The position numbers and the translations under genes were made by a program. From Neobacillus terrae (GTDB lineage Bacteria > Bacillota > Bacilli > Bacillales > Cytobacillaceae), in contig NZ_JAAOEO010000002.1 of the NCBI RefSeq assembly GCF_011393025.1, positions 1 to 64,000 on the forward strand: 64,000 bases of DNA, read 5' to 3'. The notes under the pieces are model-generated. The model saw nothing but the letters and a program-made list of their open reading frames with translations. It was not told the DNA's origin and did not search any database. Positions within the stretch are counted from its first letter, which is position 1, and the number at the start of each line of letters is the position of its first letter. Below, one piece after another: positions 9,162-17,477 of the stretch.

Positions 9162-9600
9162 ATGGAAAAAGTGTTTTTGAAATTTATCCAGCCACCTCCA
9201 TGCTCAGAGACACCAATGAACTGCATGCAGATGAGAAGGCCCTTCAAATCGGAGGCATGCTTAAATGTCATTCCAGATATGAATTGCAAGCGGATGAATA
9301 GGAGGCTTTAATCATTCCAGGAGGGGATTTACAGACGTAGTCCAATCCCTGATCGCGCTAAATAAATTTGTAGAATTGGGAAAAATAGAGTGAGCCATTT
9401 GCGATGGGGTATTCATGCTTGGTAAAGCTAATTTATTAATGAATAACCCCTAGAGAGTAACCCTGCTTTAATGAGGAAAATTTTTCTATGAGCCTGTTGT
9501 GTTAAATATCATAAGTACAGCTCAAAGTAATGCTTTTATTGAATTTTCTATAGAAGTCCGTAAAAGCTGGGTGATGTAAGTAATGACTCCATGAACTTTT
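9162..9600 (+). pseudogene. Degenerate DJ-1/PfpI-family gene
   Basis: Starts with a good RBS (AGGGGAGAGG) and ATG 9162, but the family's sequence is broken by several frameshifts and stops. Recognisable pieces in order are YPATSMLRDTNELHADEKA, IGGMLKCHSRYELQADE, the hallmark ALIIPGGD, AICDGVFMLGKANLL (the usual nucleophile Cys of AICAG-type elbows is in place), and STAQSNAFIEFSIE. Nothing can be translated through. It is a recent-looking wreck of a ThiJ/PfpI amidase-like protein. Confidence 0.75.
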
Positions 9601-9707
9601 ATAGACGGCTATCTTTTAAAATGATGGAAAATTGACCTCGTGTAAAAAATTTTTCCCAACATCTTTAAAAGGATTTTGTCGATTTTGAAGGGAATACGAC
9701 AGAGCAA

Positions 9708-9743
9708 GTTGAATAATAATGTAATACCTCTAATAAATTCAAC
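9708..9743 (+). promoter_or_regulatory. Promoter with inverted repeat upstream of the PlcR-like gene
   Basis: TTGAAT (9709-9714), 16-bp spacer and TAATAA (9731-9736) form a plausible promoter. It is spanned by GTTGAAT (9708-9714) and its inverted copy ATTCAAC (9737-9743). A dyad bracketing -35 and -10 is what an autoregulated XRE-type gene would show. No PlcR-box consensus is present. The function is inferred. Confidence 0.4.
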
Positions 9744-9793
9744 ATAACAAAATATATAGAGATAGAGTTTAAAGAGAGAGGAGCCAATAAATA

Positions 9794-10690
9794 ATGGGGA
9801 CAGAAAACATTAATTTTGGTGAAATACTGCATTCATTAAGAGTTTACAAGGGAATCGAGATTAAAGAATTAGCTCAGGGAGTATGCTCAGAAGAAGATCT
9901 TATCGAAATTGAAAAAAACAAAAAATATCCTGCCCTTGATCAAATTTATAAATTGGCAGAAAAGTTAAATGTCGAAGTAAGCGACTTTTTTGACTTTGCT
10001 TCAGCTGGTTCTGTCAATTATGTTTCAGCTGTATTTGATCTAATCGAAAAGTATAAAAGAGATAGGAATTATTCTGCTATCCATGATATCGTGTTACAGG
10101 AAAAGGAAAACCCGATATTTTCACATCCGTCTAGTAAACAGTTTTTATTATGGCATGAAGCAATTTCTGAGTATTATCTTGAGGGAGATAGTAAAGGCAA
10201 TAAAGATGAAGTTATAAAAAAACTCTATGAAGCCATTGAAATCACAAATCCTTCAAGAAAAGGTTTAACAGAGAGAGAAATCGAGATATTAGTTGCGATT
10301 GCTTTAATAGAAAAAGATGCAAGCAATTTTGAGGAGTCAATTAATTTATTAAAAGAAGCCTTAGAGGATATGGATAATTTGCCAAGCATGTCTGTTCCAA
10401 GGGTTCGTTTAAGAGCTTTATTTGGCCTATCACAGGCATTATCAGGTCTAGAGAGATTTGAAGAATCCTTGACGTATAGTCAAAAGGGAATCAGCCAATG
10501 TATTAATGATGAGGTTATGTATTTATTTGGAGAATTCTTTTATCAAACTGGATTTAATTTCCTAAGCCTTGGAAAAATGAAAGAAGGGAAAGAGAACTTA
10601 GGAAAATCACTCCAAGTCTTTGAAATACAAAATCATTCAAAATATGTAGACTTTATTAAGCAAGAAATGGAAAAAGTTATTCTATTATGA
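9794..10690 (+). CDS. PlcR/Rgg-like HTH-TPR peptide-responsive regulator
   Basis: 298 residues, close to PlcR (about 285). Residues 8-62 form an XRE-type HTH (FGEILHSLRVYKGIEIKELA, then EEDLIEIEKNKKYPALDQIY). The rest is helical with TPR-like repeats, e.g. NFEESINLLKEALEDM, FEESLTYSQKGISQC and FGEFFYQTGFNFLSLGKMKE. KQFLLWHEAISEYYLE and EFFYQTG align by eye with equivalent PlcR segments. RRNPP-family receptors of this type bind a re-imported signalling peptide in the TPR groove. The next gene, 38 bp downstream, encodes a secreted five-repeat peptide, the expected cognate precursor. The regulator's targets are not visible here. The start is supported by AGAGAGGAGCC. Confidence 0.85.
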   Translation: MGTENINFGEILHSLRVYKGIEIKELAQGVCSEEDLIEIEKNKKYPALDQIYKLAEKLNVEVSDFFDFASAGSVNYVSAVFDLIEKYKRDRNYSAIHDIVLQEKENPIFSHPSSKQFLLWHEAISEYYLEGDSKGNKDEVIKKLYEAIEITNPSRKGLTEREIEILVAIALIEKDASNFEESINLLKEALEDMDNLPSMSVPRVRLRALFGLSQALSGLERFEESLTYSQKGISQCINDEVMYLFGEFFYQTGFNFLSLGKMKEGKENLGKSLQVFEIQNHSKYVDFIKQEMEKVILL

Positions 10691-10728
10691 TAATATTTAC
10701 ACAATTAAAAAATTTAGGGGGATAAAAT

Positions 10729-11097
10729 ATGAAAAAACTTCTAAGAGCCTCAATTTGTGCATTTGGAATTCTTACTTCATCGGTTTCTATAGGAGCAACA
10801 GTAACATTCCATCATCAGTTATCACAATATGCTGGGATTATTAGTGACTTTCCAACCCAGCATGTAGTAACACCAGAATATGCAGGAATCATCAGTGACT
10901 TTCCAACCCAGCATGTAGTAACACCAGAATATGCAGGGATAATCAGTGATTTTCCAACCCAGCATGTAATAACGCCAAAATATGCGGGAATCATCAGTGA
11001 TTTTCCAACTCAGCATGTAATAATGCCAAAATATGCAGGGATCATCAGTGATTTTCCAACTCAGCATGCGATTACTACTGGTTCTGACTTAGCGTAA
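10729..11097 (+). CDS. Secreted five-repeat signalling-peptide precursor
   Basis: 122 residues with RBS TTAGGGGG. Residues 1 to about 23 form a Sec-type signal peptide: MKK, a hydrophobic core, and small residues near SIGA. A short lead (VTFHHQLSQ) follows, then five contiguous 17-residue units whose first 12 residues, YAGIISDFPTQH, are identical in every copy, while the five-residue linker varies (VVTPE, VVTPE, VITPK, VIMPK, AITTG). The tail is SDLA. No enzyme or structural domain is present. Position directly after a PlcR-like receptor argues that proteases release several copies of one short pheromone. SDFPTQH resembles one known PapR heptapeptide type (SDLPFEH, from memory). The mature ends are not known. 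Confidence 0.85.
   Translation: MKKLLRASICAFGILTSSVSIGATVTFHHQLSQYAGIISDFPTQHVVTPEYAGIISDFPTQHVVTPEYAGIISDFPTQHVITPKYAGIISDFPTQHVIMPKYAGIISDFPTQHAITTGSDLA
10828..11082 (+). repeat. Five 51-bp in-frame tandem repeats encoding the peptide units
   Basis: Units begin at 10828, 10879, 10930, 10981 and 11032, exactly 51 bp apart. Within the 12-codon core every difference between copies is synonymous (for example GCT/GCA/GCG for Ala, GAC/GAT for Asp, ACC/ACT for Thr), whereas the linker codons change amino acids. That pattern shows selection on the encoded core peptide rather than on the DNA. Confidence 0.95.
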
Positions 11098-11123
11098 AAG
11101 AAGCATACTAATAAATTACTAGG

Positions 11124-11150
11124 GACTGGATAACTATATCCAGTCTTTTT
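11124..11150 (+). terminator. Terminator after the peptide gene
   Basis: GACTGGATA, loop ACTA, TATCCAGTC, then TTTTT. It closes the regulator-peptide unit. Confidence 0.92.
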
Positions 11151-11237
11151 AATTTTAATTACAATTACCTAGAGATATTTATTCTGAATAGTTTTATAAT
11201 TATATTAATAATTCCATATTCAGGAAGGTGCATCTGA

Positions 11238-11612
11238 TTGGTTAATTTCGATCTTAGATATTGTCCCCAGTGTCTGGCGAAGCTTTTTATTAGAGAAGAG
11301 TTTAAGAAAAGACTTACAGAAATCTTAGAAGAGCAAGATATGGACAGAGAACTTTTTCTGGAAAAAGCGGAGGAGTTGCTGCTATGTGAGAATGCACCTT
11401 TTGAATTACTGATGGATATTCGATTTGCGATAAAAACTGTAAATGCTAATCGGAATAATCTCATAGCAAAGGCTCTGGAGACAATAGGACATGATAAACT
11501 ATGTTTTACTTGCGGATATAGCAATGCAGAAATTGAAATGCCAAAACCAGCCCTGAAATCAAGATTCAGTCTGCTAAGCTTTTTTCTAAAAGCTCAACAG
11601 AAAAATATCTAA
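11238..11612 (+). CDS. Hypothetical protein with two CxxC motifs
   Basis: 124 residues starting at TTG 11238, preceded by AGGAAGG. I do not recognise the family. CPQC (residues 9-12) and CFTC (about 94-97) could together bind one zinc ion. The middle is charged and helical (EEFKKRLTEILEEQDMDREL). The C-terminus is basic. It lies between the terminator of the peptide cassette and its own terminator, so it is transcribed separately; whether it belongs to the signalling system is unknown. Confidence 0.6.
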   Translation: MVNFDLRYCPQCLAKLFIREEFKKRLTEILEEQDMDRELFLEKAEELLLCENAPFELLMDIRFAIKTVNANRNNLIAKALETIGHDKLCFTCGYSNAEIEMPKPALKSRFSLLSFFLKAQQKNI

Positions 11613-11617
11613 AACGG

Positions 11618-11657
11618 ATTCCCTTTCTCTAAATTGCAGAGCAGGGGAATTTTTTTC
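11618..11657 (+). terminator. Terminator after the CxxC protein
   Basis: ATTCCC pairs with GGGAAT, with an inner CTCT/AGAG pairing, followed by a run of seven T (TTTTTTTCTTC). Confidence 0.7.
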
Positions 11658-11796
11658 TTCCTGATTGTGAAAAAAGTAATTGGTTCTCAATTGAGAAGGT
11701 ATGCTATTATAACTGTTTTTTGCTGCTTGTATTGCCTTTAGAAAAGCGCCGATATACAATCCATTTCGGCACATTGAAAAAGGAGAGACATCAGCA

Positions 11797-13026
11797 TTGA
11801 AATTAACAGCAAATGAAAAATTAAGTATACAACATGGAATAGCTTCTACGGTATCTACTACATCAGTAAATGGATATATTCCACTTTTCGCCCTGAGCGT
11901 TCTTGGAGCAACCAACCAGCAGATGGGTCTTATAACATCTTTGCCATCCATCATTGGCATGCTTGCACTTATACCCGGTACCATGTGGTTAAATCGCTCC
12001 CAAAATATAAAGAATATAGCGGTAGGAACAACTTTTTTTACTAGATTTCTTTTTATGCTCATTATGTTTGTTCCGTTCTTATCACATTCCTGGGCTGCAT
12101 GGGCCCTAGTGGTATTAACAGGTTTATTAAACTTTCCAGGAGCGCTCTCAGGGCTTTCATGGCAGTCGCTGATTGGGGATGTCGTGGAAGAAAAGAGAAG
12201 AGGGGAATTTTTTAGCACCCGCAATCGATTAACGACGATTACTGCAATGGCAGTAACTTTTGGTACAGGATTATACCTGCAGCACTTTGATAAAAATAGC
12301 GCTTTCCCTTATCAAATATTATTTGTGGCTGGCTTTTTATTTGCCCTGGCCGAAGTTTACTTTCTAATGAAGCACAAAATAGATCCAATCCAATCCGCCA
12401 AACAAGAAAAGAATGAGTTTTCAAAACGAAAATTATCATTTGCAGTATTTACCTATAAGCCATATCTATCCTTTGTGATCTGTGGTCTTTTATTTAACTT
12501 TGGAGCACAAATGGCCTGGTCACTTTTTAGTATCTATCATATTAGAGAAGCTCACGCTACTGCATTATGGTTCAGTTTATTTTCAGTAACGAATCAGCTT
12601 GCCCAAATAGTCAGCATCAAGTGGTGGGCAAAAGCAGCAGACCGCTGGGGCAACACGATGGTATTATTCGTTGCTGCAGCAGGGATGGCAACAGCTCCTG
12701 CTTTGACTATTTTATCGGTTAATCTCGTGTATATTGCGTTAATCAATCTATGGATAGGGCTTTTTGTTTCAGGAACAAACCTTCTTCTTTTCAATCAGCT
12801 TTTAAAGGCTTCACCTGAAAAAAATCGAACCTCTTATATTGCCAACTATAATTTTCTCTTATCTGTGATTGGCTTTATAGCACCACAATTTGGTGTACAC
12901 CTATTGAACCTTTATGGAATGGACTCTGCTATGATATTAATTTCACTAATAAGGTTTACGGCAGGTTGTTCATTTCTTTTTGTAGCGTTAAGGGTTGAAA
13001 AAAGGCATGCGATTAGACCAGCTTAA
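11797..13026 (+). CDS. MFS transporter
   Basis: 409 residues with about 12 hydrophobic segments in two halves, the major facilitator fold. After TM2 comes GTMWLNRSQNIKN, and between TM4 and TM5 VVEEKRRGEFFSTRNRL, a basic cytoplasmic loop typical of the superfamily. A soluble central loop follows at about residues 190-215. AAAAGGAGAG lies about 10 nt before the TTG start at 11797. The substrate is unknown; drug or sugar export are both possible. It is a single-gene unit. Confidence 0.8.
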   Translation: MKLTANEKLSIQHGIASTVSTTSVNGYIPLFALSVLGATNQQMGLITSLPSIIGMLALIPGTMWLNRSQNIKNIAVGTTFFTRFLFMLIMFVPFLSHSWAAWALVVLTGLLNFPGALSGLSWQSLIGDVVEEKRRGEFFSTRNRLTTITAMAVTFGTGLYLQHFDKNSAFPYQILFVAGFLFALAEVYFLMKHKIDPIQSAKQEKNEFSKRKLSFAVFTYKPYLSFVICGLLFNFGAQMAWSLFSIYHIREAHATALWFSLFSVTNQLAQIVSIKWWAKAADRWGNTMVLFVAAAGMATAPALTILSVNLVYIALINLWIGLFVSGTNLLLFNQLLKASPEKNRTSYIANYNFLLSVIGFIAPQFGVHLLNLYGMDSAMILISLIRFTAGCSFLFVALRVEKRHAIRPA

Positions 13027-13073
13027 ATGGAGTAAACTAAGGTCATGGATAAAAAATATAAATTAGGTGTACT

Positions 13074-13441
13074 ATGACTGGAATCTATTTAAAAAGGATA
13101 TATGAGCCTTATAGTGAAGAGGATGGAGAGCGAGTTCTTATAGATCGTATTTGGCCAAGAGGAGTCAGCAAGGCGGAAGCAAGATTGTCTTTTTGGGAAA
13201 GGGATATTGCACCAGATACAGAATTGAGAAAGTGGTTTAATCATAACCCTGAACGCTTTCAAAAGTTTAAAGAAAAATACCTGTATGAATTGCAAAATGA
13301 TGAAACAAAAAGCGTAAATTAAAAGATTTAGTTCAATTAAGCAAAGAAAAAACCGTTACTCTTTTATTTGCTGCAAAGGATCCTATTTTTAACCACGCCC
13401 AGGTTCTTAAAGAGGAACTGAACAGAAGGCTGGATTCCTGA
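13074..13441 (+). pseudogene. DUF488 family gene with a single frameshift
   Basis: The first frame gives a typical DUF488 start (RIWPRGVSKAEARLSFWERD, residues 24-43) and stops early at 13320. The missing C-terminus continues in another frame from about 13312: KLKDLVQLSKEKTVTLLFAA then KDPIFNHAQVLKEEL, ending at 13441. The break is at AAAAA (13307-13311), and adding one A would restore a protein of about 122 residues. It is either a real loss in a homopolymer or a sequencing error. The family's function is unknown. Confidence 0.8.
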
Positions 13442-13485
13442 TGAAAACACTTTATTAAAGTTCTTTTTCTAAGAGGGGTTCTAGA

Positions 13486-13612
13486 GGACATTTAAATGGA
13501 CCCTTTATGGGATTTCTTCCAATAGAGGCGGTATAACGGACATTTTGGTGGTCCCTTTATGAAGTGGTATCCCAGAGAGGGCCTCGACATTTTACCAGTC
13601 AACTAGAGAGGA
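13486..13612. repeat. Three degenerate ~50-bp direct units
   Basis: GGACATTTAAATGGACCCTT (13486), GGACATTTTGGTGGTCCCTT (13538) and CGACATTTTACCAGTCAACT (13585) each lead into a segment ending near AGAGG. The spacing is 52 and 47 bp. The third copy is shorter and most diverged. No ORF covers them. Confidence 0.5.
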
Positions 13613-13712
13613 TTTAGTCATTGAGCGTGCTTCTAAAATACATTCTTCTTGAAGCTCTGCCCGCTTTTGTTACTCAGCAATGCTCCGGATCTTTATATTA
13701 TTCTAAAAATCA

Positions 13713-13748
13713 AAAAGGCTGTCTCGCTTAAACCCGAGACAGCCTTTT
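13713..13748 (-). terminator. Terminator of the VOC gene
   Basis: Read on the minus strand: AAAAGGCTGTCTCG, loop GGTTTAAG, CGAGACAGCC, then TTTTTGATTTTT. Confidence 0.88.
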
Positions 13749-13752
13749 GCAT

Positions 13753-14223
13753 TTACCCGTTATCGGCTTTTTTACTTAATTTCTCCCATTCGCTTAAATG
13801 TACCACATGCATATCCGGCCTTGGTTTCCCATCAATCAAAGCCAAATACTCGAGTGAATTTCCATTAGGATCCTTAAAATAATAGGCGGCAGCTGGCATC
13901 CAAGGATGCACGACTGGTTCTGTTTCATCCAGCCCAAAGGAAGAGACGACGGAGATGCCTCTTGCTCCCAGGAAACCAGGCACCTTCAGCAGCTCTTCAA
14001 GGGAAACATAAAAGGCGAAGTGTGATCGGAAAAATTCTTCTTCTGGAACCTCCCACACACCCAGCATTTGTTCTTTAATTCCTGGATCACCAAGCCAAAA
14101 GAAAGCTACTCTTCTTTCCTCAATTAAATGAGCTAGTTCAAGGCCAAGCCTTTTATAAAATTCTACTGCAGTTTCCAAGTTCGACGTATTTACATGTGTT
14201 TCATATAACTTTGCATTTCTCAT
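13753..14223 (-). CDS. VOC (glyoxalase/bleomycin-resistance) family protein
   Basis: 156 residues with the beta-alpha-beta-beta-beta repeats of the vicinal oxygen chelate fold: LYETHVNTSNLETAVEFYKR near the N-terminus and YYFKDPNGNSLEYLALIDG near the C-terminus. Likely metal ligands are His in YETHV and Glu in SLEYL. The frame is open to 14298, but AGGAGGGGG just before ATG 14223 and the start of homology place the start there. It could be a lyase, dioxygenase or resistance protein; the substrate is not readable. Confidence 0.82.
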   Translation of the reverse strand: MRNAKLYETHVNTSNLETAVEFYKRLGLELAHLIEERRVAFFWLGDPGIKEQMLGVWEVPEEEFFRSHFAFYVSLEELLKVPGFLGARGISVVSSFGLDETEPVVHPWMPAAAYYFKDPNGNSLEYLALIDGKPRPDMHVVHLSEWEKLSKKADNG

Positions 14224-14411
14224 AATAATCCCCCTCCTGGTAATATATTTATTATAAAAGACAAAAGACAGCCAAGCATTCTCCTTTCGAAGGAACATTT
14301 CTACACCAAAGGTCTGAATTTTTTCAATGAAAACCTGTGATACTTTTTGTACATATTGAATAGATTTATAACTATAAGGCTAGTATTAATAATTTTATAC
14401 CAGTTATTTAT

Positions 14412-14461
14412 TTAAAATTATTATAGATAAGTATTGATTTTTAATTGATAGATGTTATCAT
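14412..14461 (+). promoter_or_regulatory. katA promoter with PerR-like box
   Basis: TTAAAATTATTATAG (14412-14426) matches 12 of the 14 fixed positions of the PerR box TTATAATNATTATAA. Just downstream are TTGATT (14434-14439), a 16-bp spacer and TATCAT (14456-14461). Peroxide induction through PerR is the known control of katA in Bacillus and is inferred here. Confidence 0.6.
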
Positions 14462-14503
14462 TGGGTTTATAGAAGGAAATTAGATAAAAGAGGAGATGTT
14501 AAA

Positions 14504-15961
14504 ATGACGAATAACGATCAAAAGCTTACAACAAGCTGGGGAGCACCTGTCGGGGATAATCAAAATTCAATGACTGCTGGTTCACAGGGTCCGACTTTAA
14601 TTCAGGATGTTCACCTTCTTGAAAAACTTGCCCATTTTAACAGAGAGCGTGTTCCTGAAAGAGTTGTACATGCTAAAGGTGCCGGTGCACATGGTTATTT
14701 TGAAGTAACGAACGATGTTTCCAAATATACAAAAGCAAACTTCTTATCCCAGGTAGGAAAACGTACACCATTGTTTGTCCGATTCTCAACTGTAGCAGGT
14801 GAAAACGGTTCAGCTGATTCTGTACGGGATCCACGAGGCTTTGCTGTAAAGTTTTATACTGAAGAAGGAAACTATGACCTTGTTGGCAACAATACACCCG
14901 TGTTTTTTATTCGTGATGCGATTAAATTCCCAGATTTTATACATACACAGAAGCGTCACCCGGTCACTCATTTAAAGAATCCTACAGCGATTTGGGATTT
15001 CTGGTCTTTATCACCTGAATCACTTCATCAGGTAACGATTCTTATGTCAGATAGGGGAATTCCGGCAACCTATCGCCATATGCATGGTTTTGGAAGCCAT
15101 ACCTTCAAATGGGTTAACGCTGAAGGTGATGGAGTTTGGGTGAAATACCATTTTAAGACTGAGCAGGGCATTAAAAACCTGACAGAGGAAGTCGGAACTC
15201 GTATTGCTGGAGAAAATCCTGATTATCATACACAGGATTTGTTTAATGCCATTGAAAAAGGTGATTTCCCGGCCTGGAAGCTGTATGTTCAAATCATGCC
15301 GCTGGAGGATGCGAATACGTACCGCTTTGATCCATTTGATGTAACGAAGGTTTGGTCTCAAAAGGATTATCCGTTAGTAGAAGTAGGACGTATGGTACTT
15401 AACAAGAATCCGGAAAATTACTTTGCGGAAGTAGAACAGGCTACATTCTCACCAGGAACCTTGGTGCCAGGTATTGATGTATCACCGGATAAAATGCTTC
15501 AAGGACGTTTGTTCGCCTATCATGATGCCCACCGCTATCGTGTTGGGGCAAATCATCAGGCGCTTCCAATCAACCGTCCGCGAAATGAGGTAAATAATTA
15601 TCAGCGTGATGGACAAATGAGGTTTGATAATAATGGCGGGGGAGCTGTTTATTATGAACCAAACAGCTTTGGAGGGCCAAAAGAAACACCAGAAAATAAA
15701 CAGGCACCATTCGCAGTAACTGGTGCAGCTGACAGCGTTGGATACGATCATAATGATCATTATACACAGGCAGGAGATTTATACAGGCTGCTGGGTGAAG
15801 AGGAAAGAGAGCGCCTTGTTAACAATATTGTTGGCGCTATGAAGCCGGTGGAAAGTGAAGAAATTAAACTTCGCCAGGTACTGCACTTCTTTAAAGCAGA
15901 TCCAGACTACGGAACTCGTATTGCAAATGGATTGGGGCTTGCATTGCCTCAGGAAGTTTAA
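14504..15961 (+). CDS. katA: Catalase
   Basis: A haem catalase that breaks down H2O2 in the cytoplasm. 485 residues, the small-subunit (clade 3) size. The catalytic His lies in [17 protein letters not shown], the conserved Asn in [18 protein letters not shown], and the haem-ligand Tyr in [14 protein letters not shown]. The RBS AGAGGAGATG is well placed. It stands alone with a PerR-like box in front and a terminator behind, which fits an oxidative-stress gene. Confidence 0.96.
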   Translation: MTNNDQKLTTSWGAPVGDNQNSMTAGSQGPTLIQDVHLLEKLAHFNRERVPERVVHAKGAGAHGYFEVTNDVSKYTKANFLSQVGKRTPLFVRFSTVAGENGSADSVRDPRGFAVKFYTEEGNYDLVGNNTPVFFIRDAIKFPDFIHTQKRHPVTHLKNPTAIWDFWSLSPESLHQVTILMSDRGIPATYRHMHGFGSHTFKWVNAEGDGVWVKYHFKTEQGIKNLTEEVGTRIAGENPDYHTQDLFNAIEKGDFPAWKLYVQIMPLEDANTYRFDPFDVTKVWSQKDYPLVEVGRMVLNKNPENYFAEVEQATFSPGTLVPGIDVSPDKMLQGRLFAYHDAHRYRVGANHQALPINRPRNEVNNYQRDGQMRFDNNGGGAVYYEPNSFGGPKETPENKQAPFAVTGAADSVGYDHNDHYTQAGDLYRLLGEEERERLVNNIVGAMKPVESEEIKLRQVLHFFKADPDYGTRIANGLGLALPQEV

Positions 15962-15972
15962 AGATTATAAGG

Positions 15973-16006
15973 AAAAGCCGTTCCACATGAGAACGGCTTT
16001 TCTTTA
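15973..16006 (+). terminator. Terminator after katA
   Basis: AAAAGCCGTTC, loop CACATGA, GAACGGCTTTT, then TCTTT. Confidence 0.9.
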
Positions 16007-16041
16007 TAATTGTCTAGCTTCTGTGTCTGCACATTTCTGAT

Positions 16042-17313
16042 TTAGTTAGCTATTTTTATAGATGGATTTAATGGTTCGGTTTCAGTAACTGTTTGTGGAT
16101 GGAATTCATTTTCGGTTTTAGCAATTACTACAGTTGCAACCCCATTACCAATAAGGTTTGTAATGGCACGTGCTTCAGACATAAAGCGGTCAACACCTAG
16201 AAGCAGGGCAATACCTTCAACTGGAATGCTTGGGAATGCAGCTAAAGTAGCAGCAAGTGTGATAAAGCCAGAACCGGTTACGCCTGCAGCGCCCTTAGAT
16301 GTAAGCATTAGGATACCCATCAGAGTAAGTTGCTGCCATATAGACATATCAACACCATAAGCCTGTGCGATAAACATAGCCGCCATTGATAGATAGATAG
16401 CAGTTCCGTCAAGGTTGAAGGAGTAGCCTGTTGGAACAACTAACCCTACCACTGACTTCGAACATCCATATTTCTCAAGTCGCTCCATCATTTTTGGTAA
16501 TGCAGATTCAGATGATGAAGTACCCAAAACAAGCAGAATTTCTTCTTTAATATAAGCGATAAACTTTAAGATATTAAACTTGTAGAACTTTGCTACTGCT
16601 CCCAAAACAACTATGATAAACAAGGCCATTGTAATATAAACGGAGCCCATTAATTTTCCAAGTGAAAGCAGCGAAGCTACGCCGAACTTTCCGATTGTAA
16701 AAGACATCGCACCATAAGCAGCGATTGGTGAAAATTTCATAACCATGTTTGTAATTCCGAAGAATACATCTGCCAGTTTTTCAAAAAGTGTAACAACAGG
16801 TTTCCCTTTCTCGCCCATAGCGGCAAGTGCAAATCCAAACAAAACTGCAAAAAAGAGAATAGGAAGCAATTCGCCTTTTGCCATAGCCGCAATGATATTA
16901 TCTGGAATGATATTCATAAAGAATTCAACTGCTCCGTGGCTCGCTGCTTTTGCCTGCTCAGTATATTGTGAGATATCTCCGCCCTTAGCTCCAGCAGTAT
17001 TGAACCCTTGACCAGGCTTAATGACATTCACAATAAGAAGACCTATTGCAAGAGCAAATGTCGTAACAATCTCAAAGTACAGCAAGGCTTTTCCCCCGAT
17101 TCGCCCTACCTTTTTCATATCTCCCATACTTCCGATTCCTATTACGACAGTAAAGAATACGATTGGCGCAATAACCATTTTGATTAATTTAATAAATGCA
17201 TCTGCAAGAAGCTTTAGTGAATCGGCCCACTGAGGAAAGATAATTCCTGTGATGATACCAAGAACGATTGCAATAAGAACGCGCACCGTAAGATTATTTA
17301 GTGCTTTTTTCAT
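16042..17313 (-). CDS. dctP: C4-dicarboxylate:proton symporter
   Basis: 423 residues of the glutamate/dicarboxylate:cation symporter family, importing succinate, fumarate and malate. Its marks are the serine-rich re-entrant loop [20 protein letters not shown], then [20 protein letters not shown], and [19 protein letters not shown] near the C-terminus, which carries the substrate-binding Asp/Arg/Asn set. The RBS on the minus strand is AAAGGGGGA. A cre site lies just upstream, and the dctB/dctSR genes follow at 17.7-21.2 kb. This grouping is the B. subtilis dct layout and supports a C4-dicarboxylate substrate over glutamate. Confidence 0.92.
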   Translation of the reverse strand: MKKALNNLTVRVLIAIVLGIITGIIFPQWADSLKLLADAFIKLIKMVIAPIVFFTVVIGIGSMGDMKKVGRIGGKALLYFEIVTTFALAIGLLIVNVIKPGQGFNTAGAKGGDISQYTEQAKAASHGAVEFFMNIIPDNIIAAMAKGELLPILFFAVLFGFALAAMGEKGKPVVTLFEKLADVFFGITNMVMKFSPIAAYGAMSFTIGKFGVASLLSLGKLMGSVYITMALFIIVVLGAVAKFYKFNILKFIAYIKEEILLVLGTSSSESALPKMMERLEKYGCSKSVVGLVVPTGYSFNLDGTAIYLSMAAMFIAQAYGVDMSIWQQLTLMGILMLTSKGAAGVTGSGFITLAATLAAFPSIPVEGIALLLGVDRFMSEARAITNLIGNGVATVVIAKTENEFHPQTVTETEPLNPSIKIAN

Positions 17314-17336
17314 TTAAAGTCCCCCTTTGTCTGATT

Positions 17337-17350
17337 TGGTAACGCTTTCA
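17337..17350 (-). promoter_or_regulatory. cre (CcpA) site upstream of dctP
   Basis: TGGTAACGCTTTCA matches the cre pattern TGNNARCGNWWWCA. It lies 24 bp before the dctP start, where CcpA would block transcription during growth on glucose. B. subtilis dctP is known to be glucose-repressed. Confidence 0.65.
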
Positions 17351-17477
17351 TCCCTTTCTTTAATATTAGCCAAATATTTAGAAAAGTCGTGTTTTAGGTG
17401 CTATTGTTCGTTTTGTTCATTTTGGTCATGGGAAATTTTTAAATAAAGGCGTGTATAAACTTATGGGTGATTTTGCA

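Noticed and set aside
9700..9793. PlcR box before the regulator
   Set aside because: No match to TATGNAWWWWTNCATA in the region; the 7-bp dyad is a different sequence.
10822..11067. Open frame on the minus strand opposite the five peptide repeats
   Set aside because: It is itself five-fold repetitive only because the sense strand is, has no RBS, and the synonymous pattern follows the plus-strand codons.
10828..11082. CRISPR-like regular repeat
   Set aside because: The repeat is in frame within a signal-peptide protein, with no spacers.
11586..12224. Long minus-strand frame overlapping the MFS gene
   Set aside because: Low-complexity shadow of the membrane-protein codons, without RBS or family features. 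The plus-strand MFS gene explains the region.
13074..13441. Programmed frameshifting in the DUF488 gene
   Set aside because: The family is normally encoded in one frame, and no slippery heptamer with a downstream structure is evident; a simple indel in an A-run explains it.
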